Assembly: GCF_001854605.1 (NCBI RefSeq)
Contig: NZ_MKJU01000026.1
Span: 1-64,000, forward strand
Reading direction: 5' to 3'
Length of the DNA stretch: 64,000 nt
DNA from: Pseudoalteromonas amylolytica
Lineage (GTDB): Bacteria > Pseudomonadota > Gammaproteobacteria > Enterobacterales > Alteromonadaceae
The notes under the pieces are model-generated. The model saw nothing but the letters and a program-made list of their open reading frames with translations, had not been told where the DNA came from and ran no database searches. Made by a program: the position numbers and the translations under genes. The first letter of the stretch is position 1. Each line of letters starts with the position of its first letter. Below, in pieces: positions 1 through 7,588 of this stretch.

Positions 1-591
1 TCGCTTTGGGTTACCTCGGCTTTCATAAGCCATTCTTAAAGCTTTTTTCGTTAGGTCACTGTCCGGTCGAGCTGATGTTGCCCAACCTACAACTTTGCGA
101 GCGTAAAGGTCAATTACAACAGCCAGGTATAGCCAACGAGAACCGCACCAGACATAGGTAACATCACCACACCAAACTTGATCTGGTGCTTGTGTGCTAA
201 ATGCTCTTTTCAATAAATTAGGTATGCTTAAGTGCTCTTTTTCTGCCTTGGAATACTTATGCGTTGGCATTTGACGACTAACCAATCCCTCTTGTTTCAT
301 CAGCTTACTCACCAACCAGCGGCTCGCTTTGAAGCCTGACTTTGCGAGCAGTTGAACCAAGGTTCGTTGGCCTGCGGAGCCATGACTTAGCCCAAACCAA
401 CGTTTCATTTCGGCAATTAAACGTAGCCGCTCGGGCGCTATAGTATGTGGTGTTTCGCGCCAATATCGGTAACTACTGCGCTGTACTTTAAATACAGCAC
501 ACAAACGCTTCACAGGCCAGCTCTCTTGAAGGGAGCGGATCAGCGCAAACCTTTGATGGAGTCCTGCATCAAGAGAGCTGAAGCCTTTTTT
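1..591 (-). CDS. IS3-family transposase OrfB (DDE integrase core), partial
   Basis: Read in the -1 frame after the slippery site, the minus strand gives an uninterrupted OrfB to the window edge. It shows the HTH_21-like segment (ERLRLIAEMKRWFGLSHGSA) and two catalytic aspartates of the retroviral-integrase fold: Asp in CGDVTYVW and Asp in VIDLYARKVVGW. The third acidic residue would lie left of the window. There is no independent start codon, as expected for a frameshift product, so the start given is the frameshift site. It catalyses cut-and-paste transposition through a circular intermediate in characterised IS3 elements. Confidence 0.88.
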
Positions 592-851
592 AGGATCTCA
601 TTGTCCTCTTCTAGGCGTTTGAGTTTACGCTCAAGTTCGCGGATTTTAAGTTGGTCAGGGGTCAGGGGAGTCGCACTAGTGAGGTTACCGTTACGCTCTT
701 CTTTTAGCTGGCGTGCCCACTTATCGACAGTGGATTTACCTAATCCCATCGCCTCGGCAACGTCTCTAACAGAGCGTTGTTCATCGACGACTTGTTGAGC
801 GACTTCGAGTCTAAATTCAGGAGAATAAGTTGGACGAGTTCTTTTTGTCAT
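540..851 (-). CDS. IS3-family transposase OrfA (HTH protein)
   Basis: 103-residue OrfA. An N-terminal helix-turn-helix (about residues 10-50, YSPEFRLEVAQQVVDEQRSV then GLGKSTVDKWARQL) recognises the element ends. It is followed by a leucine-zipper-like coiled coil (about 65-92, LKIRELERKLKRLEEDNEIL) used for multimerisation. The frame runs past an A AAA AAG heptamer at 585-591 and stops at 540. In this family ribosomes slip at that site to make the OrfAB transposase, while OrfA alone acts as a regulator. Start is the ATG at 851. Confidence 0.9.
   Translation of the reverse strand: MTKRTRPTYSPEFRLEVAQQVVDEQRSVRDVAEAMGLGKSTVDKWARQLKEERNGNLTSATPLTPDQLKIRELERKLKRLEEDNEILKKASALLMQDSIKGLR
585..591 (-). 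other. Programmed -1 frameshift heptamer (A AAA AAG)
   Basis: In the orfA frame the codons read CTA AAA AAG, which is the canonical A_AAA_AAG slippery heptamer. Moving back one base after AAG continues GGC TTC AGC into the long orfB frame. Confidence 0.8.
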
Positions 852-887
852 ATTTGCACCTAATCAGTTATGGTGATTCTATCACCT

Positions 888-921
888 CTAATCAGGTGGC
901 CAAATTTATTGTGCCACTACA
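888..921 (-). repeat. Terminal inverted repeat, orfA end of the IS3 element
   Basis: Minus strand from 921 reads TGTAGTGGCACAATAAATTT and continues GGCCACC. It begins with TG and lies about 40-70 bases upstream of the orfA start, as in other IS3-family elements. The partner repeat is outside the window, so the exact length is not measurable. Confidence 0.6.
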
Positions 922-1533
922 ATCTTCAACTTTTGCTTCACAAATTTCCATTTACAAAAACCTATATTTATACATGTCACTCCCCACTAAAGGTGAAAAC
1001 TCAATGAAATTCTATACTACTTTTAATTTATGCCATTTACACTAAGTATCGCAAATATTAGCTGCCATTACGGTTAACTTTACGACATTTAAAAGCGAAA
1101 ATAAAAAAGACAGCCACAACAACAGAGTTATAAAATTAAACCAATAAAACATTTAACCTTCATAACAACCTCCATTTAAATCAATTTAAAAACTCATAAG
1201 TTAATTGTAAGTCAAAATTATTTTCGCAATGTAACATAAGGTAACAATGCTTATCCCTTGATTGTTTCCTACAAATTTAACAAGTACGCTTAGCTCGAAA
1301 ATATTATTAAATGGGAAAGTTGATAGGTATAGAATATGAAAAGTTCTAGGCTGAACATCCATTGTCTATTCCTTAAGCACGACATTTGAGAATATTGAGT
1401 AAAAATGGATATTTCAAGGCTAAGTGATTTATACACGGTTACATTCATTTTTATACGAATATCCTTGATATCAAGCATCAAATTTTCACTATAAAAATTT
1501 TACGTCTAATCAACAATTGAGGTCATTACAAAA
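922..1533. other. AT-rich intergenic region next to the IS element
   Basis: Very AT-rich stretch with no convincing conserved gene. The only coding candidate I would keep is the 36-codon hydrophobic frame on the minus strand at 1042-1152. A 63-codon minus frame at 1290-1481 has no family resemblance or good ribosome site. Confidence 0.6.
1042..1152 (-). CDS. Possible small hydrophobic membrane peptide (36 aa)
   Basis: Minus-strand frame of 36 codons whose centre is almost entirely hydrophobic (FITLLLWLSFLFSLLNVV), enough for one membrane helix. It starts at an ATG preceded by AAGG with a 4-base gap. A second, stronger ribosome site (GGAGG) sits just upstream in front of an overlapping 11-codon frame (start MKVKCF) in another phase. 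There is no homologue I can name. It may be a real small protein or chance coding in AT-rich DNA. Confidence 0.25.
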   Translation of the reverse strand: MFYWFNFITLLLWLSFLFSLLNVVKLTVMAANICDT

Positions 1534-1890
1534 ATGAAGTTGGACTATTTTGTTCTTGGTACTAATAACATGAAGCAGGCAATTGAATTCTACGATGCTT
1601 TGTTTGAAGGCTCAGATCTCACCCAAGTGTTCAAAACCGACAGAATGAACTATTGGCAATGTGAGAGTTTTACTTTTGCCGTAGCAATACCATTTGACGG
1701 TCTCCCAGCGACCAATGGAAACGGCACTATGCTTGGCATAAACGTTGGCTCTGAAGAAGAGGTTAATCGACTATACGAGCAGGCTATTAAACTGGGTGGT
1801 AGCTGTGAAGGTAAGCCGGGAATACGCGGCCCAAAATATTCAGCTTACATAAGAGATCTAGACAGAAACAAAGTTGTATTCTCCGCCTGA
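1534..1890 (+). CDS. VOC-family (glyoxalase/bleomycin-resistance fold) protein
   Basis: 118-residue single-domain protein of the vicinal oxygen chelate superfamily. The beta-alpha-beta pattern is typical: an opening strand LDYFVLGTNNMKQAIEFYDALF, a middle strand-rich part ending TMLGINVGSEEEVNRLYEQA, and a closing YIRDLDRNKVVF strand that usually carries the metal-binding acidic residue. The substrate cannot be told; relatives include glyoxalase I-like and antibiotic-binding proteins. The ATG has GAGGT about 11 bases upstream. It stands alone, between the IS element and the esterase, in DNA that looks acquired. Confidence 0.8.
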   Translation: MKLDYFVLGTNNMKQAIEFYDALFEGSDLTQVFKTDRMNYWQCESFTFAVAIPFDGLPATNGNGTMLGINVGSEEEVNRLYEQAIKLGGSCEGKPGIRGPKYSAYIRDLDRNKVVFSA

Positions 1891-2362
1891 AAATAATGGT
1901 CATAGGTTCGTACTTTGCCAGCAGCTGTAGTGCTTTACAACACCTACCCTTTTTTAACGTATTTAATTAAATAAACATTTAAAAATTCACGCTCCTGATT
2001 GGGGTCACTGAGATAAATAAAGGAAAATGCATAGTGGTATTAACCCAAAAGTTTAAAATATTAAGTTTTCTATTTTTCGCAATTATATTTAGTGATTCAA
2101 TGTATGCTAACACCAACAATGTAAATCTTTAATGGAAGATATTAAACATGAAACCTGTTAACTATTATGCTCCTAAATACTTAGATTAATAATGTTCTAA
2201 TCATGTGAGAAACCCATTCAGAATGGCCTATAAGAATTCCCCTTATTACTATTGGGAATACTAGGAGAAGTAATGAAAAAGTGGGCTGCTTTTATGGCTG
2301 TTATTCAAGATAGTCAATGAATAATGTATACCATATTATCAATATAATTAAGGATTTAAGTC
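1891..2362. other. Intergenic region with orphan short frames
   Basis: AT-rich gap of about 470 bases. It contains a GTG-initiated signal-peptide-like frame (2034-2132) and a 14-codon frame starting MKKWAAFMAV around 2274 with AGGAG in front. Both stop early, and together they look like remains of decayed genes. I saw no RNA gene or terminator. Confidence 0.5.
2034..2132 (+). pseudogene. Orphan signal-peptide-like fragment (32 aa)
   Basis: A frame opening with GTG, preceded by AAGGA at good spacing, encodes a basic start and a hydrophobic core (KFKILSFLFFAIIFSDSMYA) with an A-x-A-like end. This is a classical Sec signal, but it stops seven residues later (after NTNNVNL). The mature part of the protein is missing, so this is probably the 5' end of a deleted secreted-protein gene. 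It could be a chance frame. Confidence 0.3.
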
Positions 2363-3280
2363 ATGACAGGCAAACTTGAGGCTGGTATCAAAGAATTAGT
2401 TGAAGAATTTCAAGCGAGTGGGAAGCCTTGTTTATCAATGAAAACAGTATTAGAACGTCGCAACTCCTATGCTGCAAGTGCGGTTCTAGGAGGAGATAGT
2501 CCAAAATTAGCCAATGAATTCCTAGATATCCTTAATAAGGTTCAGATAAAAATTTATAAACCTACGAGTAAGGAAGATTTACCAATCACAATTTACTTCC
2601 ATGGCGGCTGTTTTATAAGTGGGGGCTTCGAAACTCATCAAGCTCAGTTGAGACAAATTGCACAGCAGTCGAACTCTATAGTCATCTGTATAAAATACAG
2701 ATTAGCACCTGAGTATACCTACCCTGCGGCACATGATGATGTATATCAAGCTGTACTAGGTATTAAGGAGCATGGCAGCAAGTATGGAGGCGATACAAAA
2801 AAGATAGTCTTTATGGGTGACAGTGCAGGGGGTCATTTAGCTTTAGCTACGGCGCTAAGACTCAGAAATCACTCACTTTGGCAGCCCAAAAAGCTGATCC
2901 TCATCTACCCCATGTTAGATCCGAAAGGCGGCTCGCAGAGTTATAAGAATTTCGGTTCAAACTACATTATTACCGCAAAAATGTTGCTCTCTGGTTTTGA
3001 GTTGTACACAAATGGTGATCCAAAAGTCATCGAAGAACCAGAGTTAAACCTATTGAGAAGTGATTTTAGCGGCCTACCTTCTACAACCATCGTTTCCGCT
3101 GAATTTGATCCGTTACGTGATGAAGGCGAACAGCTATATAAACTAATGCATTCGCAAGGTATTGACGTTCACATTGATCATTATTTGGGAGTCATCCATG
3201 GTTTCTTTCAGCTATCGAGCATATGTGATTCAGCACGGAAGTGCATTAATTCAATGTCAAAGCAGATAAAAAGCATATAA
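2363..3280 (+). CDS. Alpha/beta hydrolase, hormone-sensitive-lipase (family IV) esterase
   Basis: 305-residue serine hydrolase, probably a cytoplasmic esterase for short acyl esters. It has an oxyanion-hole motif HGGC at 80-83 (HGGG in most relatives), the nucleophile elbow GDSAGG at 152-157 (Ser154), the acid in DPLRDE (Asp249) and the histidine in VIHGF (His279). No signal peptide is seen. The first 50 residues form the usual cap. It stands alone, and AT-rich flanks with early-terminating fragments suggest acquired DNA. The natural substrate is unknown. Confidence 0.88.
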   Translation: MTGKLEAGIKELVEEFQASGKPCLSMKTVLERRNSYAASAVLGGDSPKLANEFLDILNKVQIKIYKPTSKEDLPITIYFHGGCFISGGFETHQAQLRQIAQQSNSIVICIKYRLAPEYTYPAAHDDVYQAVLGIKEHGSKYGGDTKKIVFMGDSAGGHLALATALRLRNHSLWQPKKLILIYPMLDPKGGSQSYKNFGSNYIITAKMLLSGFELYTNGDPKVIEEPELNLLRSDFSGLPSTTIVSAEFDPLRDEGEQLYKLMHSQGIDVHIDHYLGVIHGFFQLSSICDSARKCINSMSKQIKSI

Positions 3281-3666
3281 GCGTTCGGTAAACCCTTCTA
3301 ACGCATAGCAAACTACCACGTTAGCAGTGGCTCTGTGTTTAATAGGATTAACTGAGTGCTTCGGAGCTAGTCATCGTCTATTCGAACACATTGAGTTTGT
3401 TGGCATTTGACATTTTAATGATGCTTTAGAGAACAGCGCAGGTACTTGCGCCCTTGGTAGTTTTGCTAAAAAATCAGTTTTCCTACCTATGGTGAACAGT
3501 TTAATCTGCGCTTTGCGCAATTTGTATCGTTCCTTAATAATCCGCCAAGAGTGTAACACTCCTTCTTTTCACATTGGATTAAGATATACAAAACAAAATA
3601 ATAGAACCTCTAATAATCAAAAGTGCGTTTTTACGACTCGAAAAAGGTAAATTGACGGCACATTGA
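3281..3666. other. Intergenic region, no gene recognised
   Basis: About 385 bases between two convergent genes. A 62-codon minus frame at 3371-3559 is open but matches no family I know and has no convincing ribosome site. No terminator or RNA was seen. Confidence 0.5.
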
Positions 3667-4725
3667 TTACCATTCAAATGATATTTGTTCTGATGTATTT
3701 TTTTGCTCAGATAAGCCAATATGCACGCCAAGCAATCTAACCGATTTACCTTTCCCTCTGTGGTAAGCTTCACGAAGTAACTCTGATAAAACTTCAGGCT
3801 CTAATCGCTCTACGGTAAAATCTTTTGTCGTTTGATGAAAGTCAGAAAACTTAATTTTCACGCCAACTTTGCTTATTCCTCTGTCAATTAAGTATCTAGA
3901 GGATCTCCGCTTGAGTTCTGGAACTAGTTCATCAAACAACACTCTGTCTAATGACTCAATATCGCGATAGTCTTCAGGAAATGTCCTTTCTACTCCAACT
4001 GATTTTCTTGTCCTGCTTACTACAACGGGCCTATTGTCTATACCGCGACACCTCTCCCACAACAATCGGCCTAGTTTTCCATACTTAATTGACAAGTATT
4101 CAAGGCTGGATGCTTTAACGTCCTTGCCAAACTTTAAATTATCTTCTAGTAACTTTTCACTCGTTACTTTACCCACACTTGGGATCTTTTTCAGCTCCAT
4201 TGTGTCGATAAATGAGTCGACGTCACTAGGGGGAATAACATAAATACCATTAGGTTTGTTTAAATCAGAAGCAACCTTAGCCAAGTATTTAATTGGCGCG
4301 ACACCTGCTGAAGCTGTTAGGTTTAATTCTCGATGAATAGTGCGACAAATGTCCTGCGCTATTAAAGTTGCTGAACCACCAAATAATTTACAATCGCTAA
4401 CATCCAAATAGGCTTCATCTAAACCCAGAGGCTCGATTAAATCTGTATAGCGCTCAAATATATCTCTAATTTGCTCACTAACCTGCTTATACACGTCCAT
4501 TCTACCTGGTAAAAGAATAAGGTCAGGGCATTTTCTCAACGCTACACTTGTAGGCATTGCGCTTTTGACACCAAATTGTCTTGCCATATAGTTGCAAGTA
4601 GAAAGAACACCTCTAGAGCCCCTACTTCCGCCAACAGCAACTGGTTTACCCATAAGTTCTGGGTTGTCTCTGAGCTCAACAGAAACATAAAATGCGTCCA
4701 TATCGACATGTACTATTTTTCGCAT
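3667..4725 (-). CDS. dinB: DNA polymerase IV (Y-family, DinB)
   Basis: Full-length error-prone translesion polymerase of the SOS response. The N-terminal catalytic motif IVHVDMDAFYVSVELRDNPE carries the first metal-binding Asp and the steric-gate region. LDEAYLDVSD (about 103-112) carries the other catalytic acids. The helix-hairpin-helix part reads KKIPSVGKVTSEKL, followed by the little-finger domain. The extreme C-terminus QISFEW matches the beta-clamp-binding motif. Start is the second ATG (4725), which has GGAG five bases upstream. A minus-strand promoter (TTGGTT at 4776-4781, 16-base gap, TATAAA at 4754-4759) lies in front, but no LexA box; the nearest one belongs to the stump upstream. 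Confidence 0.95.
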   Translation of the reverse strand: MRKIVHVDMDAFYVSVELRDNPELMGKPVAVGGSRGSRGVLSTCNYMARQFGVKSAMPTSVALRKCPDLILLPGRMDVYKQVSEQIRDIFERYTDLIEPLGLDEAYLDVSDCKLFGGSATLIAQDICRTIHRELNLTASAGVAPIKYLAKVASDLNKPNGIYVIPPSDVDSFIDTMELKKIPSVGKVTSEKLLEDNLKFGKDVKASSLEYLSIKYGKLGRLLWERCRGIDNRPVVVSRTRKSVGVERTFPEDYRDIESLDRVLFDELVPELKRRSSRYLIDRGISKVGVKIKFSDFHQTTKDFTVERLEPEVLSELLREAYHRGKGKSVRLLGVHIGLSEQKNTSEQISFEW

Positions 4726-4753
4726 CACTCCACGTCCAAAAATTGAGATTTGC

Positions 4754-4781
4754 TTTATACAAGATGAAAAAACATAACCAA
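4754..4781 (-). promoter_or_regulatory. Probable sigma-70 promoter for the intact dinB
   Basis: Minus strand shows TTGGTT (4781-4776), a 16-base spacer and TATAAA (4759-4754), about 30 bases before the dinB start. No CTGT-N8-ACAG operator overlaps it. Confidence 0.45.
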
Positions 4782-4835
4782 AAAGTTCTAGGACTCAGCA
4801 CTTACAATAAATGCTAGCTGGCAACCCCCTAGAGT

Positions 4836-4874
4836 TTAGAAACAATCCATATCAATATGGATGAATTTACGCAT
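4836..4874 (-). pseudogene. dinB 5' stump (12 codons, then stop)
   Basis: The minus strand reads ATG followed by codons for MRKFIHIDMDCF and then TAA. This is the highly conserved start of DinB proteins (compare MRKIVHVDMDAF in the intact copy next door), cut after the phenylalanine where a tyrosine codon would be expected. It sits about 10 bases below a perfect LexA box. The codons differ at several positions from the intact dinB, so it is not a recent exact duplication. It most likely marks a junction where foreign DNA displaced the rest of the resident dinB. Confidence 0.75.
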
Positions 4875-4884
4875 TACAAAACAA

Positions 4885-4900
4885 CTGTATTTATATACAG
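4885..4900. promoter_or_regulatory. LexA (SOS) box
   Basis: CTGTATTTATATACAG is a perfect CTGT-N8-ACAG LexA operator with an AT-rich TATATA core. It lies immediately upstream of the dinB stump on the minus strand and about 160 bases from the intact dinB start. Confidence 0.85.
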
Positions 4901-5015
4901 CTTTATTATGTTCATAATTTTACCGCTGTTGCAACTTTTACTCACACTTTTAATACACTAAACTAAATCGCGTCGTGGCATTTATTGCCAATTAAAACTT
5001 CAACAAGGATTTAAC

Positions 5016-6068
5016 ATGCAATTCAGTCGACTAGGTAGTAGCACACTCGATGTCTCACGAGTATGTTTAGGCAGTATGACTTGGGGGCTACAGAATAACC
5101 AGCATGATGCGGATGAACAAATAAACTATGCGCTCAGCCATGGCATCAACTTCATGGATACCGCTGAGCTATACGCCGTGCCCCCCTCAGAAGACACCTA
5201 TGGCGAAACCGAAAAAATCATCGGCAACTGGTTAGCTCGCCATCAAGAAAAGCGGCAGCAGGTCGTGCTTGCGAGCAAAATAGCAGGTGGAGGATTGCGC
5301 TGGATCAGAGGTGGCGCACCAATCAGCGCCAAGACCATTATCGAAGCCGTTGATGCGTCACTGCAGCGCTTAAATACAGACTACATTGATTTGTATCAGC
5401 TTCATTGGCCAAACCGTAACTCTCCACATTTTGCCAACCATTGGCCGGGAATGGTGAAGTTTTCAGACGTTGACCGTGAGCAACAGCTCAGTGAGATGCT
5501 AGAAATCCTGCAAGCACTACAGACGTGTATTGACAACGGTAAGATTCGCCATTGGGGCTTATCTGACGACACAACTTGGGGCATTAACACTTATTTGCGA
5601 TTAGCCTCTGAACATAACCTTGCCAAGCCCGTTGCCATTCAAAATGAGTTTAACTTATTACATACCAAAGATTGGCCATATCTTATTGAAAATTGCATTC
5701 ATGAAGATGTTGCCTACTTACCTTGGTCGCCATTGGGGGCCGGTGCATTGACTGGTAAATACATCGATGGCGCAAGGCCCGAGGGGTCACGTTGGACATA
5801 TGTGCAACGCAATGGCTTATTCAGAGACACGCCACACTCCAATCAAGCAGTTAAAGCATATGTACAATTGGCTCAGCAATTTGGCATCACACCTGCGCAA
5901 ATGGCACTTGCTTGGGTGAATCAAGTGGATGGCGTAACCTCAACCATCATCGGTGCCACCAGCATGGCGCAACTAAAAGAAAACCTACAAGCCTTTGAGC
6001 TGACATTAGATGATGCCCAACAAGCGGCAATTGGCGAGTTATTACAGCGTTTTCCTTCGCCCTTCTAA
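5016..6068 (+). CDS. tas: Aldo/keto reductase, Tas-like
   Basis: 350-residue NADPH-dependent oxidoreductase with a TIM-barrel fold. It follows E. coli Tas closely along its length (MQFSRLGSSTLDVSRVCLGS start, YAVPPSEDTYGETE loop, YIDLYQLHWPNR, LLAYSPLG-type segment, C-terminal IIGATSMAQLKENL NADP-binding region). The catalytic tetrad is visible: Asp48, Tyr53, Lys88, His130. AAGGA precedes the ATG at 5016. A terminator follows at 6076. The substrate in this organism is not known; E. coli Tas was found through suppression of a tyrosine requirement. Confidence 0.9.
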   Translation: MQFSRLGSSTLDVSRVCLGSMTWGLQNNQHDADEQINYALSHGINFMDTAELYAVPPSEDTYGETEKIIGNWLARHQEKRQQVVLASKIAGGGLRWIRGGAPISAKTIIEAVDASLQRLNTDYIDLYQLHWPNRNSPHFANHWPGMVKFSDVDREQQLSEMLEILQALQTCIDNGKIRHWGLSDDTTWGINTYLRLASEHNLAKPVAIQNEFNLLHTKDWPYLIENCIHEDVAYLPWSPLGAGALTGKYIDGARPEGSRWTYVQRNGLFRDTPHSNQAVKAYVQLAQQFGITPAQMALAWVNQVDGVTSTIIGATSMAQLKENLQAFELTLDDAQQAAIGELLQRFPSPF

Positions 6069-6075
6069 ATCAAGT

Positions 6076-6112
6076 AACTCAGCCCTCCTCGCCAGAGGTT
6101 GGCTGAGTTTTA
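6076..6112 (+). terminator. Intrinsic terminator after the aldo/keto reductase
   Basis: AACTCAGCC (6076-6084) pairs with GGCTGAGTT (6101-6109), with a further short CCTC/GAGG stem inside, then TTTAC. Confidence 0.7.
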
Positions 6113-6151
6113 CTTAATGTCATTTAAGTTTTGTTAATTTAATTGGTCACG

Positions 6152-6157
6152 TATAAT
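6152..6157 (+). promoter_or_regulatory. -10 element (TATAAT) for the Nudix gene
   Basis: Consensus TATAAT with a TTGTTA at 6131-6136 (15-base gap, a little short). Transcription from here would begin near 6164. This excludes the in-frame TTG at 6143 as the start and favours the ATG at 6176 or 6191. Confidence 0.5.
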
Positions 6158-6175
6158 CAGACCTATTTGCAAAAT

Positions 6176-6709
6176 ATGATTAACCGTGACATGTATAGTC
6201 TTAATCCAACCCCTGTTATCCCATTGCCCGGCACTTGCTTTACCCGCCATACCACCAGAGCCATTGTGCTAGACGGCCAAAAAATTCTGTTACTATACAC
6301 AGCAAGGTATGATGATTACTCACTACCTGGCGGTGGCGTCGATGAGCATGAGAGCATTGAGCAAGCACTATTTAGAGAGTTGCGCGAAGAAACGGGTGCC
6401 GAAAGCTTACTGAGTTACACTGAGTTTGGCCGCTATGAAGAATACCGCAGCTGGTATAAACACGATTATGATACGATTCATATCATCTCTGATTGCTATG
6501 TATGTGAGACATGCGGTCAATTTAGTCAGCCACAAATGGAAGACTATGAGCACGCTAATGGTATGAAGCCTGTTTGGGTGAATATCGACGAAGCCATCTC
6601 TCACAACCAGAAAACGCTTGCCAATAGTGAAAAACAAGGCCAATCTTTGGTGCGTGAGTTGTTTTTATTACAACAAATAAAAGATAGGCTGATGCAAAAT
6701 TCTATGTGA
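6176..6709 (+). CDS. Nudix hydrolase
   Basis: 177-residue protein that hydrolyses a nucleoside-diphosphate-linked substrate. The complete Nudix box G-x5-E-x7-RE-x2-EE-x-G lies at residues 53-74 (GGGVDEHESIEQ, then ALFRELREETG), so the Mg2+ site is intact. An N-terminal extension (PTPVIPLPGTCFTRHTTRAI) precedes it. The specific substrate cannot be read from the sequence. The frame is open from a TTG at 6143, but that TTG lies upstream of a consensus -10 box, so I use the ATG at 6176; 6191 is also possible. Confidence 0.85.
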   Translation: MINRDMYSLNPTPVIPLPGTCFTRHTTRAIVLDGQKILLLYTARYDDYSLPGGGVDEHESIEQALFRELREETGAESLLSYTEFGRYEEYRSWYKHDYDTIHIISDCYVCETCGQFSQPQMEDYEHANGMKPVWVNIDEAISHNQKTLANSEKQGQSLVRELFLLQQIKDRLMQNSM

Positions 6710-6823
6710 TGGTTTCCTACAGCTTGAGGCCCAAGGTGATTTTTGGTTACTGTAAAGCACTCGGCTAACTGATGCACTTGTGTGATCAGATTATCCACAA
6801 GCTATAAAATTATCGGAGGTGAC

Positions 6824-7588
6824 ATGACAATAAAGCTCTTTTTTTGCACTCTGATAATCTTATTTGTGCCCGTTGCTAGTCACGCCCAAACACTCACTTT
6901 TTATGCTGAAGACCTTCCGCCTTATCACTTTAAAAATGCCAGAGGTGAGGCATCAGGCGCTCTAATTGATTTAGCTCGCAGTGTGCTATCGCATGCGCAG
7001 CTTGAAGGCCAATTTGAAATTGTGCCTATGGCTCGAGCCTACAAAGAAATGCAAACTCAACCCAATGCCTTGATGTTATCTTTGCTGAAAACCCCTCAGC
7101 GCAGCGAACAGTTAGTGTGGATTGCACGAACCTACTTTGCTGATGCCTATTTGGTGAGCCTTGCTGACAGTCCCATAACTATTGATACCTTACAAAGCGC
7201 CAAACAATATCGCGTGAGCACTATCCGTGGCTACTCCAGTGAACGGTTTTTACGCGAGCAAGGGTTTAATGAAGAAGAAAACTTGGTATTAGTTAGTCAC
7301 TATCATCAGCTTTGGCAGTTACTTTACAAACAGCGCACTGATTTGGTGCTAACCAATACGCTCACCTTAGAAAAAGAAATCGTCAGCACCGGCTTAGACC
7401 CTAGAGGTGTTGCTAAAAAACTACACCTAACTGATTTTCCATCCGAGCTTTGGCTAGCCGCTAACCCCAAATTGGACGCTGCGACCGTGCAAAAGTTGAG
7501 AGCCTCAGTTCAACACCTGAAACAAAGCGGTGGGTATCAGCAAATTCTTGCTCGCTGGAAGCTAGCAACGCCTCAATCTGACAAGTAA
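6824..7588 (+). CDS. Periplasmic substrate-binding protein (SBP_bac_3 type)
   Basis: 254 residues with a clear Sec signal (MTIKLFFCTLIILFVPVASHA, cleavage after about residue 21). The mature protein begins like amino-acid-type solute-binding proteins (TLTFYAEDLPPYHFKN, then GALIDLARSVL). It keeps the two-lobed pattern with the RRTDLV-like hinge (YKQRTDLVLTNTLTLEKEI). No permease or ATPase gene is adjacent, so it is an orphan that could feed a distant transporter or act in sensing. Start is the ATG at 6824, preceded by GGAGGTGAC. Its 3' end overlaps the convergent SIMPL gene by 16 bases. Confidence 0.85.
   Translation: MTIKLFFCTLIILFVPVASHAQTLTFYAEDLPPYHFKNARGEASGALIDLARSVLSHAQLEGQFEIVPMARAYKEMQTQPNALMLSLLKTPQRSEQLVWIARTYFADAYLVSLADSPITIDTLQSAKQYRVSTIRGYSSERFLREQGFNEEENLVLVSHYHQLWQLLYKQRTDLVLTNTLTLEKEIVSTGLDPRGVAKKLHLTDFPSELWLAANPKLDAATVQKLRASVQHLKQSGGYQQILARWKLATPQSDK

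Larger units (their letters stand above)
1..921 (-). mobile_element. IS3-family insertion sequence, truncated by window edge
   Basis: Minus-strand IS3-type element with orfA, a -1 slippery site and most of orfB; the 3' end of orfB and the far terminal repeat lie left of position 1. The orfA-side end is placed at 921 because the minus strand there starts TGTAGTGGCACAATAAATTT, a typical IS3-family terminus (TG at the tip, with CAATAAATT-like and GGCCACC blocks). The flanking duplication cannot be checked because the other end is missing. No stop codon or frameshift other than the programmed one is visible, so the element may be intact and active. Confidence 0.85.

Noticed and set aside
445..798. 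Plus-strand frame over the IS3 transposase
   Set aside because: It is antisense to the clearly coding orfA/orfB frames.
1290..1481. 63-codon minus frame
   Set aside because: Composition follows the AT-rich background, no motif or start signal.
3371..3559. 62-codon minus frame before the esterase 3' end
   Set aside because: No ribosome site, no recognisable motif; not called as a gene.
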